Positions 23,936 through 31,704 of a stretch of DNA of 55,482 bases are shown piece by piece. This DNA comes from CAKSHC01 sp045595395. Its GTDB lineage: Bacteria; Bacillota; Clostridia; Oscillospirales; UMGS1783. Both the position numbers and the translations under genes were made by a program. The notes beneath the pieces are model-generated. The model was not told where the DNA came from, did no database searches, and saw nothing but the letters and a program-made list of their open reading frames with translations. How positions within the stretch are numbered: the first letter of the stretch is position 1; the number at the start of each line of letters is the position of its first letter. The stretch is taken from positions 1-55,482 of the forward strand of contig JAZOAH010000023.1 of NCBI GenBank assembly GCA_045595395.1, in the 5' to 3' direction.

Positions 23936-26371
23936 TTAGGAGAACATGATCTGGTCATCGGTGACATCAACGGTGATCGTTTCTTTGTCTTTCAGACTGC
24001 CGTCTAAGAACTTTTCAGCAATCTTATCCTCAACCTGACTGACAATGGTGCGTTTCAGGGGACGAGCGCCGTAAACTGGGTCATACCCGGCCTTGGCCAG
24101 GTGGGTCACGGCGGTGTCGGTAAATTTGAGAATGATTCCCATATTTTCCTCCAGCCGCTTGGCCACCGTGCTCAGCATCAGCGAGGCGATGGCGTGGATG
24201 TCCTCTTCGGTCAGTTGCTTAAAGACGATGATGTCGTCGATGCGGTTTAGGAATTCGGGACGGAAGGAGGACTTGAGGGCGGCCATGACCTTGTTTTTGA
24301 TCTGCTCCTGGGTCTGGGCAAAGTCGCCGGCGGCATCGGCAAAGCCGAGCGAGGCATGCTTGGCGGTGATCTCCTTGGCGCCGATGTTGCTGGTCATGAT
24401 GATGACGGTGTTTTTGAAGTCGACCTTCTTGCCGTGGGAGTCGGTCAGGATGCCGTCGTCCAAAATTTGCAGCATGATGTTGAAAACATCGGGATGCGCC
24501 TTTTCGATCTCGTCAAAGAGGATGACCGAGTAGGGGTTGCGGCGCACCTTTTCGGTCAGCTGCCCGGCGTCATCATAGCCGACATAGCCCGGCGGCGAGC
24601 CGATCATGCGGGATACGGTGTGCTTTTCCATATATTCCGACATGTCGATGCGGATGAGGGACTTTTCCGAACCGAACATGGCCTCGGCTAAGGCTTTGGA
24701 CAGTTCGGTCTTGCCTACGCCGGTCGGGCCCATAAAGAGGAAGGAGCCGACGGGGCGTTTGGGGTCCTTGAGCCCCACACGGCTGCGGCGAATGGCACGG
24801 GCCACGGCCGATACCGCATCCTCCTGCCCCACCACACGCTCGTGCAGCAGTTCTTCCAACTTTAACAGCTTTTCGCTCTCGGTCTCGGTCAGTTTCTGCA
24901 AAGGGATACCCGTCCACTGGGAGATGACAGCGGCAATGGCCGTTTCGCCCACCACCTTGTCGGCGCTTGTGCCGGTGTGGTGCTCCTTCTGCAGTGCTTC
25001 GATCTCTTCTTTTAGCGTTTTGACCTCGTCGCGCAGGGCGGCGGCTCGTTCAAACTCCTGGTTGTGGATGGCCTCTTCCTTTTCGGCGTCGATCTCGGCC
25101 AGCCGAGCCTGCTTTTCCTTGATCTGTGGCGTGGGGGTCAGCCCCTCCAGTCGGATGCGGGAGGCCGCCTCGTCCATTAGGTCGATGGCCTTGTCGGGCA
25201 GAAAGCGGTCGGCAATATAGCGAGAGGACAGATGCACCGCCGCTTCAATGGCCTCATCCAGGATCTTGACCTTGTGATGGGCCTCATAACGGTCACGCAA
25301 GCCTTTGAGGATCTCAATGGATTCTTCTTCGGTCGGCTCACCCACCGTCACCGGCTGGAAGCGGCGTTCCAGGGCGGCGTCCTTTTCAATGTATTTGCGG
25401 TATTCGTCCAATGTGGTTGCGCCGATGACCTGCAGTTCCCCACGGGACAGGGGCGGCTTTATGATGTTGGCGGCATCAACAGCGCCCTCGGCCGAGCCGG
25501 CACCGACAATGGTGTGCAGCTCGTCGATAAAGAGGATGATGTTGCCCGCCTTTTGGATCTCTTCGAGCACCTTTTTGATGCGCTCCTCGAATTCACCACG
25601 GTACTTAGCGCCGGCGATCATAGCGGCCAGATCGAGGGCGATGACCTTTTTGTCGGCCAGGTTTTCGGGCACATTGCCGTCGGTGATGCGCTGGGCCAAC
25701 CCCTCGGCCACCGCCGTCTTGCCAACGCCCGGCTCACCGATGAGGCAGGGGTTATTTTTGGTGCGGCGGGAGAGGATCTGAATGATGCGGGTGATCTCGG
25801 TCTCCCGACCGATGACCGGATCGAGCTTTTTCTCGGCGGCCATGGCTGTCAGGTCGCGGCCGAATTGGTCAAGCACACCCTTTTTGCCGGTCGGCGTGGG
25901 ACGTTCGCCCGCCTCGGCCGAGGCGGCTTCGCTGTTGCCGACCAAGGTCTCAATGATCTGCTGATAGAGGCTGCCGGCGTCGATGTCCGACTCCTCTAAG
26001 ATGCGGCCGGCCATCGAATCGGTCTCTTTGAGCAGCGAAAGCAGCAGATGCTCGGTGCCGACATAGCTGTTGTTGAGGCCACGTGCCTCATAATAAGCCC
26101 CTTCCAGCACCTTTTTGACCCGAGGGGTCATGTCGTTGGCGCTGAGATGCGAGGGTGAGCCGACGCCGATATGCTCGGCAATTTTTTTTACGATATTTTC
26201 CATGGTCAGCCCCTTGTCGGCTAACATCTTTCCGGCAAAGGATTCCTGTTCCCGGCACAGACCCAGTAGCAGATGCTCGGTGCCCAGATAACTGTGTCCC
26301 AATTCGGCGGCCGAGCGCAGGGCCAGGTTGAGTGCGTTGGCGGCACGCTGTGTAAAACGGTCAAAAATCAT
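23936..26371 (-). CDS. clpC: ATP-dependent Clp protease ATP-binding subunit ClpC
   Basis: 811 residues, standard for ClpC. Order: Clp N-terminal double repeat (about 1-150), AAA-1 with Walker A GEPGVGKT and Walker B ILFIDELH, a UVR motif in the middle (NQEFERAAALRDEVKTLKEE), AAA-2 with Walker A GPTGVGKTE and Walker B VILFDEIEKAH. It unfolds proteins for ClpP; in Firmicutes it recognises phospho-arginine marks made by McsB. It is the last gene of the ctsR-mcsA-mcsB-clpC operon, 12 bases after mcsB. No clpP is in the window. Confidence 0.98.
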   Translation of the reverse strand: MIFDRFTQRAANALNLALRSAAELGHSYLGTEHLLLGLCREQESFAGKMLADKGLTMENIVKKIAEHIGVGSPSHLSANDMTPRVKKVLEGAYYEARGLNNSYVGTEHLLLSLLKETDSMAGRILEESDIDAGSLYQQIIETLVGNSEAASAEAGERPTPTGKKGVLDQFGRDLTAMAAEKKLDPVIGRETEITRIIQILSRRTKNNPCLIGEPGVGKTAVAEGLAQRITDGNVPENLADKKVIALDLAAMIAGAKYRGEFEERIKKVLEEIQKAGNIILFIDELHTIVGAGSAEGAVDAANIIKPPLSRGELQVIGATTLDEYRKYIEKDAALERRFQPVTVGEPTEEESIEILKGLRDRYEAHHKVKILDEAIEAAVHLSSRYIADRFLPDKAIDLMDEAASRIRLEGLTPTPQIKEKQARLAEIDAEKEEAIHNQEFERAAALRDEVKTLKEEIEALQKEHHTGTSADKVVGETAIAAVISQWTGIPLQKLTETESEKLLKLEELLHERVVGQEDAVSAVARAIRRSRVGLKDPKRPVGSFLFMGPTGVGKTELSKALAEAMFGSEKSLIRIDMSEYMEKHTVSRMIGSPPGYVGYDDAGQLTEKVRRNPYSVILFDEIEKAHPDVFNIMLQILDDGILTDSHGKKVDFKNTVIIMTSNIGAKEITAKHASLGFADAAGDFAQTQEQIKNKVMAALKSSFRPEFLNRIDDIIVFKQLTEEDIHAIASLMLSTVAKRLEENMGIILKFTDTAVTHLAKAGYDPVYGARPLKRTIVSQVEDKIAEKFLDGSLKDKETITVDVTDDQIMFS

Positions 26372-26383
26372 GTGATCACGTCC

Positions 26384-27385
26384 TTATAATGATTGGCGCA
26401 GCAGAGTTGCGCGCAGTTTATCACGCCCCTCGGGGGTGCGGCCTTCGGGAATGGCGGCCAGCACGGCCGGGCGTAAGCTTTTATATAAGTCATCCAACTT
26501 GGCGGGGGTGTGGTCGTTGATGCCCAGTTCCGAGCCGAGCCGCATTAAGGAATAGAGTTTTTCCAGCTCTTTGCTGCTCATGCTGCGGGCGAAGCGTGCC
26601 GTGCCCTCGGCTCGGAAGATGCGGTCCTCAATGGCCAGCGCATCGGCTTTGTACCAGCCCTCGGCCAGCTTCTTCTCTTGGGCGCAGACCGAATCGAGGA
26701 TGCCTTCGATGCGATCCAAGATCTCCTCCTCGGTCACGCCAAGGGTAAACATATTGCTCAACTGATACAACTCGGCCGAAGATCCGCTGCCCTCGCCGAA
26801 ATTGCCTCGCATGGTCACGCCCAGGCGGCCGGTCTCGGAAATGAGATCCCGCAGCGCACCCGTCGAGGTGATGACCGGCAGATGCAACATACAAGAGGCC
26901 CGCATGCCGGTGCCCAGATTGGTGTGGCAGGCGGTGAGATAGCCCAGCTTGTCGCTGTGGGCGAATGCCAGACGAGCGCCAAGCAGTCGGTCGATCTCCT
27001 TGGCCTTTTCATAGGCGGTCCGAAGGGCATAGCCGTCGGCAAAGGCCTGGATGCGCAGATGGTCTTCCTCGTTGATCATGATGGATAGGTCACGGCTCTT
27101 GCTCACGATCAGCCCCCGCCCCTGTTCGCCGCCGGCAAAGGCGGGCGAGATCAGATGACGCTCGGTCAGTTCCAGTGCCTTTTCACGGGGCAGCGTGTCC
27201 ATGTCGATATAATCATATTGCCCCGAAAACTCTTCGCTTATGCTGAAAAAGGCCTCTTTGACCTGTTCGCAAATGGCTTTGCGGGTCTTGATATCGCCTG
27301 TATCACGCAGGCGGTCGGGAAAAGGATATGTGAGGTTGCGGGCAAATCGCACACGGGAGGATACGGCATAACGGTCGGCACTCAT
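26384..27385 (-). CDS. mcsB: Protein-arginine kinase McsB
   Basis: 333 residues of the phosphagen (guanido) kinase catalytic fold; N-terminal SSRVRFARNL and the later RGNFGEGSGSSAE are diagnostic. It phosphorylates arginines on client proteins, tagging them for ClpC-ClpP. A C-terminal RDKLRA matches the RDxxRA phospho-arginine-binding motif described for Bacillus McsB, so allosteric activation is probably retained despite the slightly short length. Its ATG overlaps the mcsA stop by four bases (ATGA), so the activator and kinase are coupled. Confidence 0.96.
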   Translation of the reverse strand: MSADRYAVSSRVRFARNLTYPFPDRLRDTGDIKTRKAICEQVKEAFFSISEEFSGQYDYIDMDTLPREKALELTERHLISPAFAGGEQGRGLIVSKSRDLSIMINEEDHLRIQAFADGYALRTAYEKAKEIDRLLGARLAFAHSDKLGYLTACHTNLGTGMRASCMLHLPVITSTGALRDLISETGRLGVTMRGNFGEGSGSSAELYQLSNMFTLGVTEEEILDRIEGILDSVCAQEKKLAEGWYKADALAIEDRIFRAEGTARFARSMSSKELEKLYSLMRLGSELGINDHTPAKLDDLYKSLRPAVLAAIPEGRTPEGRDKLRATLLRQSL

Positions 27386-27828
27386 CGTTCTTCCTCCTTT
27401 TTCAGAGCCTTGATGCGGTCACGCAGGGTGGCGGCCAGTTCAAAGTTTTCTTCGGTAATGGCGGTACGCAGCTGCTCTTCCAGCTCCTCACACTCACTCT
27501 TTTGAGGTTTGGGCGGCGCCTGGTCGGTGTGGACGGCCGTGCCGTGGGAGCGGGTAATGGCCGGCATCAGTTCCCTTTCATAAAAGGTGTAGCAATCGGG
27601 GCAGCCGATCATGCCGGTCGAGGATATGGTCTCGAGCGTTGCGCCGCAGGTCGGGCAGGCTCGGCGGGCCGGCTTGGCCTTGGGCAGGTCAAAGCCCAGC
27701 AAAGACATCTTATCAAAGGCCAGCTCCTTGGCACACTGGGCGCACAGATGCAGCTCGGTGGTGTGCCCCCCGACGGTGCGTGAGATAAAGGTGTTGGCCT
27801 GTCGCTGATGACAGTTTTGGCATAACAT
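27382..27828 (-). CDS. mcsA: McsA, activator of the McsB arginine kinase
   Basis: 148 residues from the second ATG (27828); an ATG nine bases upstream is only one base from AGGAGG, so the second is preferred. Two pairs of CxxC zinc motifs are seen (CQNC and CAQC, then CPTC and CPDC), followed by a C-terminal UVR domain (ENFELAATLRDRIKALKKEEE). This is the McsA layout. It stimulates McsB and binds ClpC in the family. It follows ctsR by 18 bases. Confidence 0.95.
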   Translation of the reverse strand: MLCQNCHQRQANTFISRTVGGHTTELHLCAQCAKELAFDKMSLLGFDLPKAKPARRACPTCGATLETISSTGMIGCPDCYTFYERELMPAITRSHGTAVHTDQAPPKPQKSECEELEEQLRTAITEENFELAATLRDRIKALKKEEER

Positions 27829-27846
27829 AGGAATCATTCCTCCTTT

Positions 27847-28299
27847 TTAGGAAATGGTGGAAACGAGCATGTTTTTGAACAGACGGGCCCGAATGATGTT
27901 GCGATCCTCCCGTGCCAGCGGCGCAAGGGCACGCTCAGACAGGGCGGCCGCCATGAGGCGGCACTGCTCGGTGTTCAGGATCTCGTAAGCCAGCAGGTTG
28001 TTCAGGTGTTGGCTGGCCGTTTCGGCATCCAGGCTCTCGCCGATGGCGTTGACCAGATGCATGATCCGCCCGGCGTCGTTGTCCTGCACACGGTAGATGC
28101 GGATGTATCCGCCGCCGCCTCGGCGGCTTTCGATGCGGTAGCCCTGCTCAGGCCGAAACCGTGAGGCCAACACGTAATTGATCTGACTGGGCACCACGCC
28201 AAAGCGCTGGGCCAGCTCCTGCCGCTGTACTTCCAGTTCGCCGGTGCTCTCCTCCAGCATCTGCATCAGAAAAGCGGCAATGTTATCGGTAAGACCCAT
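27847..28299 (-). CDS. ctsR: CtsR, repressor of class III heat-shock genes
   Basis: 150 residues from the ATG at 28299, served by AAAGGAG 8 bases upstream; two codons further there is an in-frame TTG that is too close to the RBS. The N-terminal winged helix ends in the glycine-rich wing RRGGGGYIRIYRV that senses heat in this family. It should repress its own operon through the heptamer repeats at 28312-28344. First gene of ctsR-mcsA-mcsB-clpC. Confidence 0.97.
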   Translation of the reverse strand: MGLTDNIAAFLMQMLEESTGELEVQRQELAQRFGVVPSQINYVLASRFRPEQGYRIESRRGGGGYIRIYRVQDNDAGRIMHLVNAIGESLDAETASQHLNNLLAYEILNTEQCRLMAAALSERALAPLAREDRNIIRARLFKNMLVSTIS

Positions 28300-28311
28300 A
28301 TTCAAAACTCC

Positions 28312-28344
28312 TTTTGACTTTGACTATATTTGACCTTCTTGACT
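28312..28344 (-). promoter_or_regulatory. CtsR operator, tandem heptamers
   Basis: On the minus strand GGTCAAA, then TAT, then AGTCAAA (28319-28335) is a full match to the CtsR box (RGTCAAA NAN RGTCAAA). Another GTCAAAA (28312-28318) and an AGTCAAG (28338-28344) flank it, giving four heptamers between the -10 and the ctsR start. Confidence 0.92.
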
Positions 28345-28346
28345 AT

Positions 28347-28374
28347 AGTATACACTTTGGTCAGAGAAAGTCAA
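28347..28374 (-). promoter_or_regulatory. Promoter of the ctsR-mcsA-mcsB-clpC operon
   Basis: On the minus strand TTGACT (28369-28374), 16 bases, TATACT (28347-28352). The start point would fall inside the CtsR heptamer cluster. On the plus strand the same bases contain GGTCAGA-GAA-AGTCAAG (28359-28375), a degenerate CtsR-type direct repeat over the -35. Confidence 0.8.
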
Positions 28375-28469
28375 GAGGGTATTGGAAAATTTTTTTGGTC
28401 GATGGGGGTGATGCGGGGATGCTCTTTGGACTTTTGCTCTTTTTCTTGGAGGGGTGGGGCTGGTTTCAT
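28371..28469 (-). CDS. Possible 32-residue proline-rich peptide upstream of ctsR
   Basis: A short reading frame begins MKPAPPLQEKEQKSKEHPRI and ends at a TGA that overlaps the ctsR -35 region. AAGGAG is placed 7 bases before the ATG and a TATAAT lies about 15 bases further upstream, so it has better initiation signals than chance would give. It lacks any recognised domain and is basic and proline-rich. It fills most of the gap between the TSCPD gene's terminator and the ctsR promoter. Whether it is translated is uncertain. Confidence 0.4.
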   Translation of the reverse strand: MKPAPPLQEKEQKSKEHPRITPIDQKNFPIPS

Positions 28470-28520
28470 GAAATCTCTCCTTTTTTCCTATTATATGTAT
28501 CAGAAAAAAAGTTATTCATG

Positions 28521-28546
28521 AAAAAAGAGCCCCGTCGGGGCTCTTT
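28521..28546 (-). terminator. Terminator after the TSCPD gene
   Basis: AAAGAGCCCC / GGGGCTCTTT 10-bp stem with a 3-base loop; on the minus strand it runs into TTTTTT immediately after the TSCPD gene. Confidence 0.9.
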
Positions 28547-28547
28547 G

Positions 28548-28799
28548 TTATTGGGCGTTGTAGGCTTCACGTACCGCCTTGGCCAGTTGGTCGGCGCAGG
28601 AGGTCGGGCGTGGGCCGCAGGTGTTGCCGGCCAGGGTCGATTCGATCTGGTCGACCGTCATGCCCTCGACCAGCTTGCCGATGGCCTTAAGATTGCCGTT
28701 GCAGCCGCCGATGAATTTGACATGGCGGATCACATCGCCCTCAATATCAAACTCGATGGCGGTCGAGCAGGTCATTTTTGTTTTATAGGTATAGGTCAT
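28548..28799 (-). CDS. TSCPD-domain protein (TIGR03905-type)
   Basis: 83 residues. The TSCPD features are the CSTAIEFDIEG strand, HVKFIGGCNGNLKAIGKLVEGM and CGPRPTSCADQLA. Related domains occur at the C-terminus of vitamin B12-dependent ribonucleotide reductase, but stand-alone copies like this have no proven function; conserved cysteines suggest metal or cluster binding. It follows the 61-residue membrane protein gene by 12 bases and is probably co-transcribed with it. Confidence 0.85.
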   Translation of the reverse strand: MTYTYKTKMTCSTAIEFDIEGDVIRHVKFIGGCNGNLKAIGKLVEGMTVDQIESTLAGNTCGPRPTSCADQLAKAVREAYNAQ

Positions 28800-28811
28800 A
28801 CGGTCCTCTCC

Positions 28812-28997
28812 TTACAGTCCACGGAACAGACTGCCCAGCATCAGCAGGGTAAACCCGCCCACCGGCAGCCAAAAACTATATGTTGTGATAAAGGGGATAT
28901 CAATAAATCTCCCCACAATGCCCAGCACCACGATCAGCAACGATAGGATCAAGGTGCGCACCGACGGAGAGGTCAATCCGCCATTTCCTCTTGCCAT
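28812..28997 (-). CDS. Small membrane protein, 61 residues
   Basis: Two hydrophobic segments (about residues 14-30 and 40-58) with a short basic N-terminus (MARGNGG). No family is recognised. A promoter and a GGGAGATGAT ribosome binding site precede it, and the TSCPD gene follows. It faces the VanR-like gene across a divergent promoter region. Confidence 0.6.
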   Translation of the reverse strand: MARGNGGLTSPSVRTLILSLLIVVLGIVGRFIDIPFITTYSFWLPVGGFTLLMLGSLFRGL

Positions 28998-29023
28998 AGT
29001 ATCATCTCCCCATGTTTTTTCTT

Positions 29024-29052
29024 AGCATATCATAAATTTTGCCGTTTGGCAA
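29024..29052 (-). promoter_or_regulatory. Promoter of the 61-residue protein / TSCPD unit
   Basis: On the minus strand TTGCCA (29047-29052), 17 bases, TATGCT (29024-29029). Confidence 0.6.
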
Positions 29053-29062
29053 CCGCTTTTGG

Positions 29063-29108
29063 ATCGTAAGAAAAAAGTAAGGACTTTTGTAGGGGCCTGT
29101 GCTATACT
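29063..29108 (+). promoter_or_regulatory. Promoter and probable autoregulatory site of the VanR-like gene
   Basis: An extended -10 TGCTATACT (29100-29108) lacks a good -35. In its place are two GTAAG half-sites 11 bp apart (29066 and 29077) within ATCGTAAGAA, the spacing of OmpR-family response-regulator sites. An activator-dependent, self-regulated promoter is inferred. A matching site occurs at 30727. Confidence 0.65.
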
Positions 29109-29127
29109 GTAAAAAAGGGGTGAGGAT

Positions 29128-29817
29128 ATGCGGATCGTTGTTGTGGATGACGAAAAGGAGATCGCCGATCTGGTCGGCACGGTATTGACCGGCGAGGGAT
29201 ACCGGGTAGATGTTTTTTATCGGTCGCTTCCGGCTCTGGAGTCTATGCTGGCTGACCCGCCGGATCTTGCTATTCTGGATGTTATGATGCCGGAGATGGA
29301 CGGATTTGCTCTATGTGCCAAATTGCGGGAGAAGCACACCTTCCCTATTCTATTTTTAACGGCGCGTCGGGCGGACGGCGACAAGATCGTCGGACTTTCC
29401 ATCGGTGCGGACGATTATATCACCAAACCTTTCTGGCCGCCGGTGCTGGTGGCGCGGGTCAAGGCGCAGCTGCGCCGATATAAGACCTACGGTGCCGCAC
29501 CCTCAGAGGATCGGCTGGAGGAGGCCGGGCTGTGTATTGACCGGACGACTCACACCTGCACCCTGCAAGATCAGCCGGTGGTGCTGACCCCGACCGAGTT
29601 TTCCATACTGTGGTTGCTGTGTAGCAAAAAGGGCCGGGTCGTGCCGGCCGAGGAGATATTCCAAACGGTATGGGGCGAGAAATATTTGGACAGCAATAAC
29701 ACCGTTATGGTACATATCCGCCGCCTGCGGGAGAAGCTGACGGCGGTCGATGCGTCAGTTACCTATATTCAGACGGTGTGGGGAGTGGGGTATAAATTTG
29801 AAAGATCCAATCATTAA
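29128..29817 (+). CDS. VanR-like OmpR-family response regulator
   Basis: 229 residues. The receiver domain has the acidic pocket VVDDEKE, the phospho-acceptor Asp in LAILDVMMPEMDGF, and the conserved Lys in GADDYITKPFWP; the C-terminal winged helix ends with VWGVGYKFE. The ADDYITKPF...ARVKAQLRRY region is very like VanR. It should be phosphorylated by the kinase encoded next, whose TTG start lies 20 bases before this gene's stop. No vanHAX, vanG or vanT-like ligase genes are present, so vancomycin resistance is not implied. Confidence 0.92.
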   Translation: MRIVVVDDEKEIADLVGTVLTGEGYRVDVFYRSLPALESMLADPPDLAILDVMMPEMDGFALCAKLREKHTFPILFLTARRADGDKIVGLSIGADDYITKPFWPPVLVARVKAQLRRYKTYGAAPSEDRLEEAGLCIDRTTHTCTLQDQPVVLTPTEFSILWLLCSKKGRVVPAEEIFQTVWGEKYLDSNNTVMVHIRRLREKLTAVDASVTYIQTVWGVGYKFERSNH

Positions 29818-30733
29818 ACGGTTTCTGCTTTGGTGGGCGATCGGCACGGCCGCCTATTGGCTGCCGCAGGCGGTGCTGGAGATCATGTGGTGGCACAATT
29901 GGTTATGGCGTGGCATTGGCGGATGGGCACAGGACGCCTGGGCGTATCTGTGGCACACGCCGGGGATCAATCAGATACTGATCGTATCGCTCTATGTATT
30001 GGCCGTCGTCGGCTGGGCGGTGTGGTGCGTGCGGCAGCAGTCCGGGCAGATGCGCCGACAGGCCGAGAGGGAGGCCGAAAATATTGCCTATCTGGCACAT
30101 GATCTGAAAACTCCGTTAACCTCGGTGACCGGATATTTATCCCTATTAAAGGAAGAAAAGGACAAGAAAAAGCAGCAGGAATATGTCGGTGTTGCACTGA
30201 ACAAGGCGCATCGGCTGGACGAGCTACTCAACGAATTTTTTGAGTTGGCCAATGACCGACGCATGGAAAGCGTGGATCTCAGCGGCGAGGTCAACCTGAC
30301 CGTGCTGCTCTTTCAGCTGGTCGATGAGTTTTATCCTATGCTCGACGAAAAGAGCATGTCCTTAAAAACAGTCATTGCCCCCGACCTGCGTGTCAAGGGT
30401 GACGGCGCACTGTTGATGCGGGTCTTTGCCAATCTTCTGCGCAATGCCGTGAGTTACGGAAAAGCGGAATCAGAGATCGAGTTGTATGCCGCCGCTTCCA
30501 GCGAGGGCTGCACCGTTCGTGTTTGCAGCGAGGGAGAGGATATCGCACCGGAACAGCTGTCCCGCATGTTTGATAAGCACGTGCGATTGGATGGTGCGCG
30601 CTCGTCCCAAACCGGCGGCGCAGGCTTAGGGCTGACCATTGCTCGGCAGATCGTCGAGCGCCACGGCGGCCGCATCGAGGCGGCCTGTGCCGACGGCGTG
30701 ACTGCCATGACGGTGACCTTAAGCAAATCGTAA
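29798..30733 (+). CDS. VanS-like sensor histidine kinase
   Basis: 311 residues if it begins at TTG 29798, which has GGAGTGGGG 7 bases upstream and overlaps the end of the regulator gene by 20 bases; no ATG fits. Two membrane helices (about residues 8-28 and 60-80) enclose a short external loop of some 30 residues, so the sensor domain is minimal. The H-box YLAHDLKTPLTSVTGYL is nearly identical to that of VanS. N-box FANLLRNAVSY and G-box GGAGLGLTIARQI follow. It likely senses a membrane or cell-wall signal and drives the VanR-like partner. Confidence 0.9.
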   Translation: MKDPIIKRFLLWWAIGTAAYWLPQAVLEIMWWHNWLWRGIGGWAQDAWAYLWHTPGINQILIVSLYVLAVVGWAVWCVRQQSGQMRRQAEREAENIAYLAHDLKTPLTSVTGYLSLLKEEKDKKKQQEYVGVALNKAHRLDELLNEFFELANDRRMESVDLSGEVNLTVLLFQLVDEFYPMLDEKSMSLKTVIAPDLRVKGDGALLMRVFANLLRNAVSYGKAESEIELYAAASSEGCTVRVCSEGEDIAPEQLSRMFDKHVRLDGARSSQTGGAGLGLTIARQIVERHGGRIEAACADGVTAMTVTLSKS

Positions 30734-30783
30734 GAATATAATAAGAAAAAACAAAAGCATCTCCTGCCAAGGCTCGCTATCCT
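30727..30783 (+). promoter_or_regulatory. Second VanR-type site and putative promoter of the acyltransferase gene
   Basis: ATCGTAAGAA (30727-30736) followed by ATAAG repeats the arrangement at 29063: TAAG half-sites 11 bp apart (30731 and 30742). A TATCCT (30778-30783) lies 51 bp from the start of the site, one helical turn further than at the first site (40 bp). The site straddles the kinase stop codon. Confidence 0.5.
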
Positions 30784-30803
30784 AAAGGCAGGAGGTGTTT
30801 TTT
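30761..30803 (+). terminator. Hairpin that buries the acyltransferase ribosome binding site
   Basis: CTCCTGCC (30761-30768) pairs with GGCAGGAG (30787-30794), followed by GTGTTTTTT. It can be a terminator of the kinase mRNA, and in read-through RNA it would sequester AGGAGG (30790-30795), the ribosome binding site of the next gene. Confidence 0.6.
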
Positions 30804-31628
30804 ATGGATGCGGCCGTTGTGCTGTTTTTGCTTTTGATCCTATGCTCGATCCGCCGCCGCAGGAATACGTGTGGACAGGAACTGCGCGGCGTGCTGGCGC
30901 TTGTCGTACTGTTTCATCACCTGAGCCTGTTTGTGCCGGGCGGTGTGCTGTTGCCTCTGTTTCGGGAGATGGGCAAGCCGACAGTGGCCGCCTTTCTTTT
31001 TCTCTCAGGCTGTGGTCTGATGCGCCGCTATCGTGCCGACACGGATTATCTGCAGGGGTTTTTCGGGCGAAGAATGGGCAAGATATGGATGCCTTACGGA
31101 ATCGTGGCGCTGCTGAGTCTTCTTGCCTGGCCGCTATACCGTGGACAATGGTTTGAACTGGACGATCTGAAAAATGCCTATGTGTACGGCGATCCGATCG
31201 TCAGCAACGGCTGGTATGTCTTCTTTTTGGCCGGATGCTATCTGTTTTTTTGGCTGGCGGCAAAAACGGTGCGGCGGCCGGGCTGGATGGTGGCGGTGTT
31301 GTCGGCGGTCATGCTGGCTTGGATCCCGCTATGCCGCACTGTCGGTTGGGGTGATTATTGGTATGCCTCCGGCCCGGCCTTTGCGCTGGGTCTGGCGTGG
31401 GGTGCTGGGGGCAGATCGATCCCATGGCCGCTGTCCCTGCGCAGTCCGGTGCTGACCTTTGTCGGTGAGATCAGCTACGAGCTATATCTGGTACATGGAC
31501 TCCTTCTTTTGTTGCTACGCCGGATCCTGGGTGGTACGCTATTGGTAGGGGCTGTCATGGTATCCTCCGTGCTGTTGGCCTATGTCATACATCATATAAT
31601 AAGGAAAATAAAGGCAGGAATCGGATAA
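30804..31628 (+). CDS. Acyltransferase 3 family membrane protein
   Basis: 274 residues from the ATG at 30804, 8 bases after AGGAGG. About eight to ten hydrophobic segments; the family hallmark is the early GVLALVVLFHHL with the conserved His, then the FGRRMGKIWMPY helix and the late SYELYLVHG. Such enzymes move acyl groups onto sugars or wall polymers at the membrane; the membrane half of the VanT racemase belongs to the same fold. Location after a VanRS-like pair, and a matching operator upstream, make it the likely regulatory target. The specific acceptor is unknown. Confidence 0.85.
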   Translation: MDAAVVLFLLLILCSIRRRRNTCGQELRGVLALVVLFHHLSLFVPGGVLLPLFREMGKPTVAAFLFLSGCGLMRRYRADTDYLQGFFGRRMGKIWMPYGIVALLSLLAWPLYRGQWFELDDLKNAYVYGDPIVSNGWYVFFLAGCYLFFWLAAKTVRRPGWMVAVLSAVMLAWIPLCRTVGWGDYWYASGPAFALGLAWGAGGRSIPWPLSLRSPVLTFVGEISYELYLVHGLLLLLLRRILGGTLLVGAVMVSSVLLAYVIHHIIRKIKAGIG

Positions 31629-31644
31629 GGATTCCTGCCTTTTC
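31610..31644 (+). terminator. Terminator after the acyltransferase gene
   Basis: AAAGGCAGGAAT and ATTCCTGCCTTT form a 12-bp stem around a 9-base loop, with the stop codon in the loop and TTTTC after it. Confidence 0.85.
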
Positions 31645-31704
31645 GGCACAATGCACAAAAGCGGCCTTGGTTTTGCACGATAATTTGTATGCCCAATTTG
31701 AAAT

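Noticed and set aside
28330..28521. A 63-codon plus-strand frame upstream of the TSCPD terminator
   Set aside because: No ribosome binding site and it runs through the ctsR promoter; the minus strand carries the better-supported short frame.
29128..31628. Vancomycin resistance cluster
   Set aside because: The regulator and kinase are VanR/VanS-like, but no D-Ala-D-Lac or D-Ala-D-Ser ligase, VanX/VanY or racemase follows, only a lone acyltransferase.
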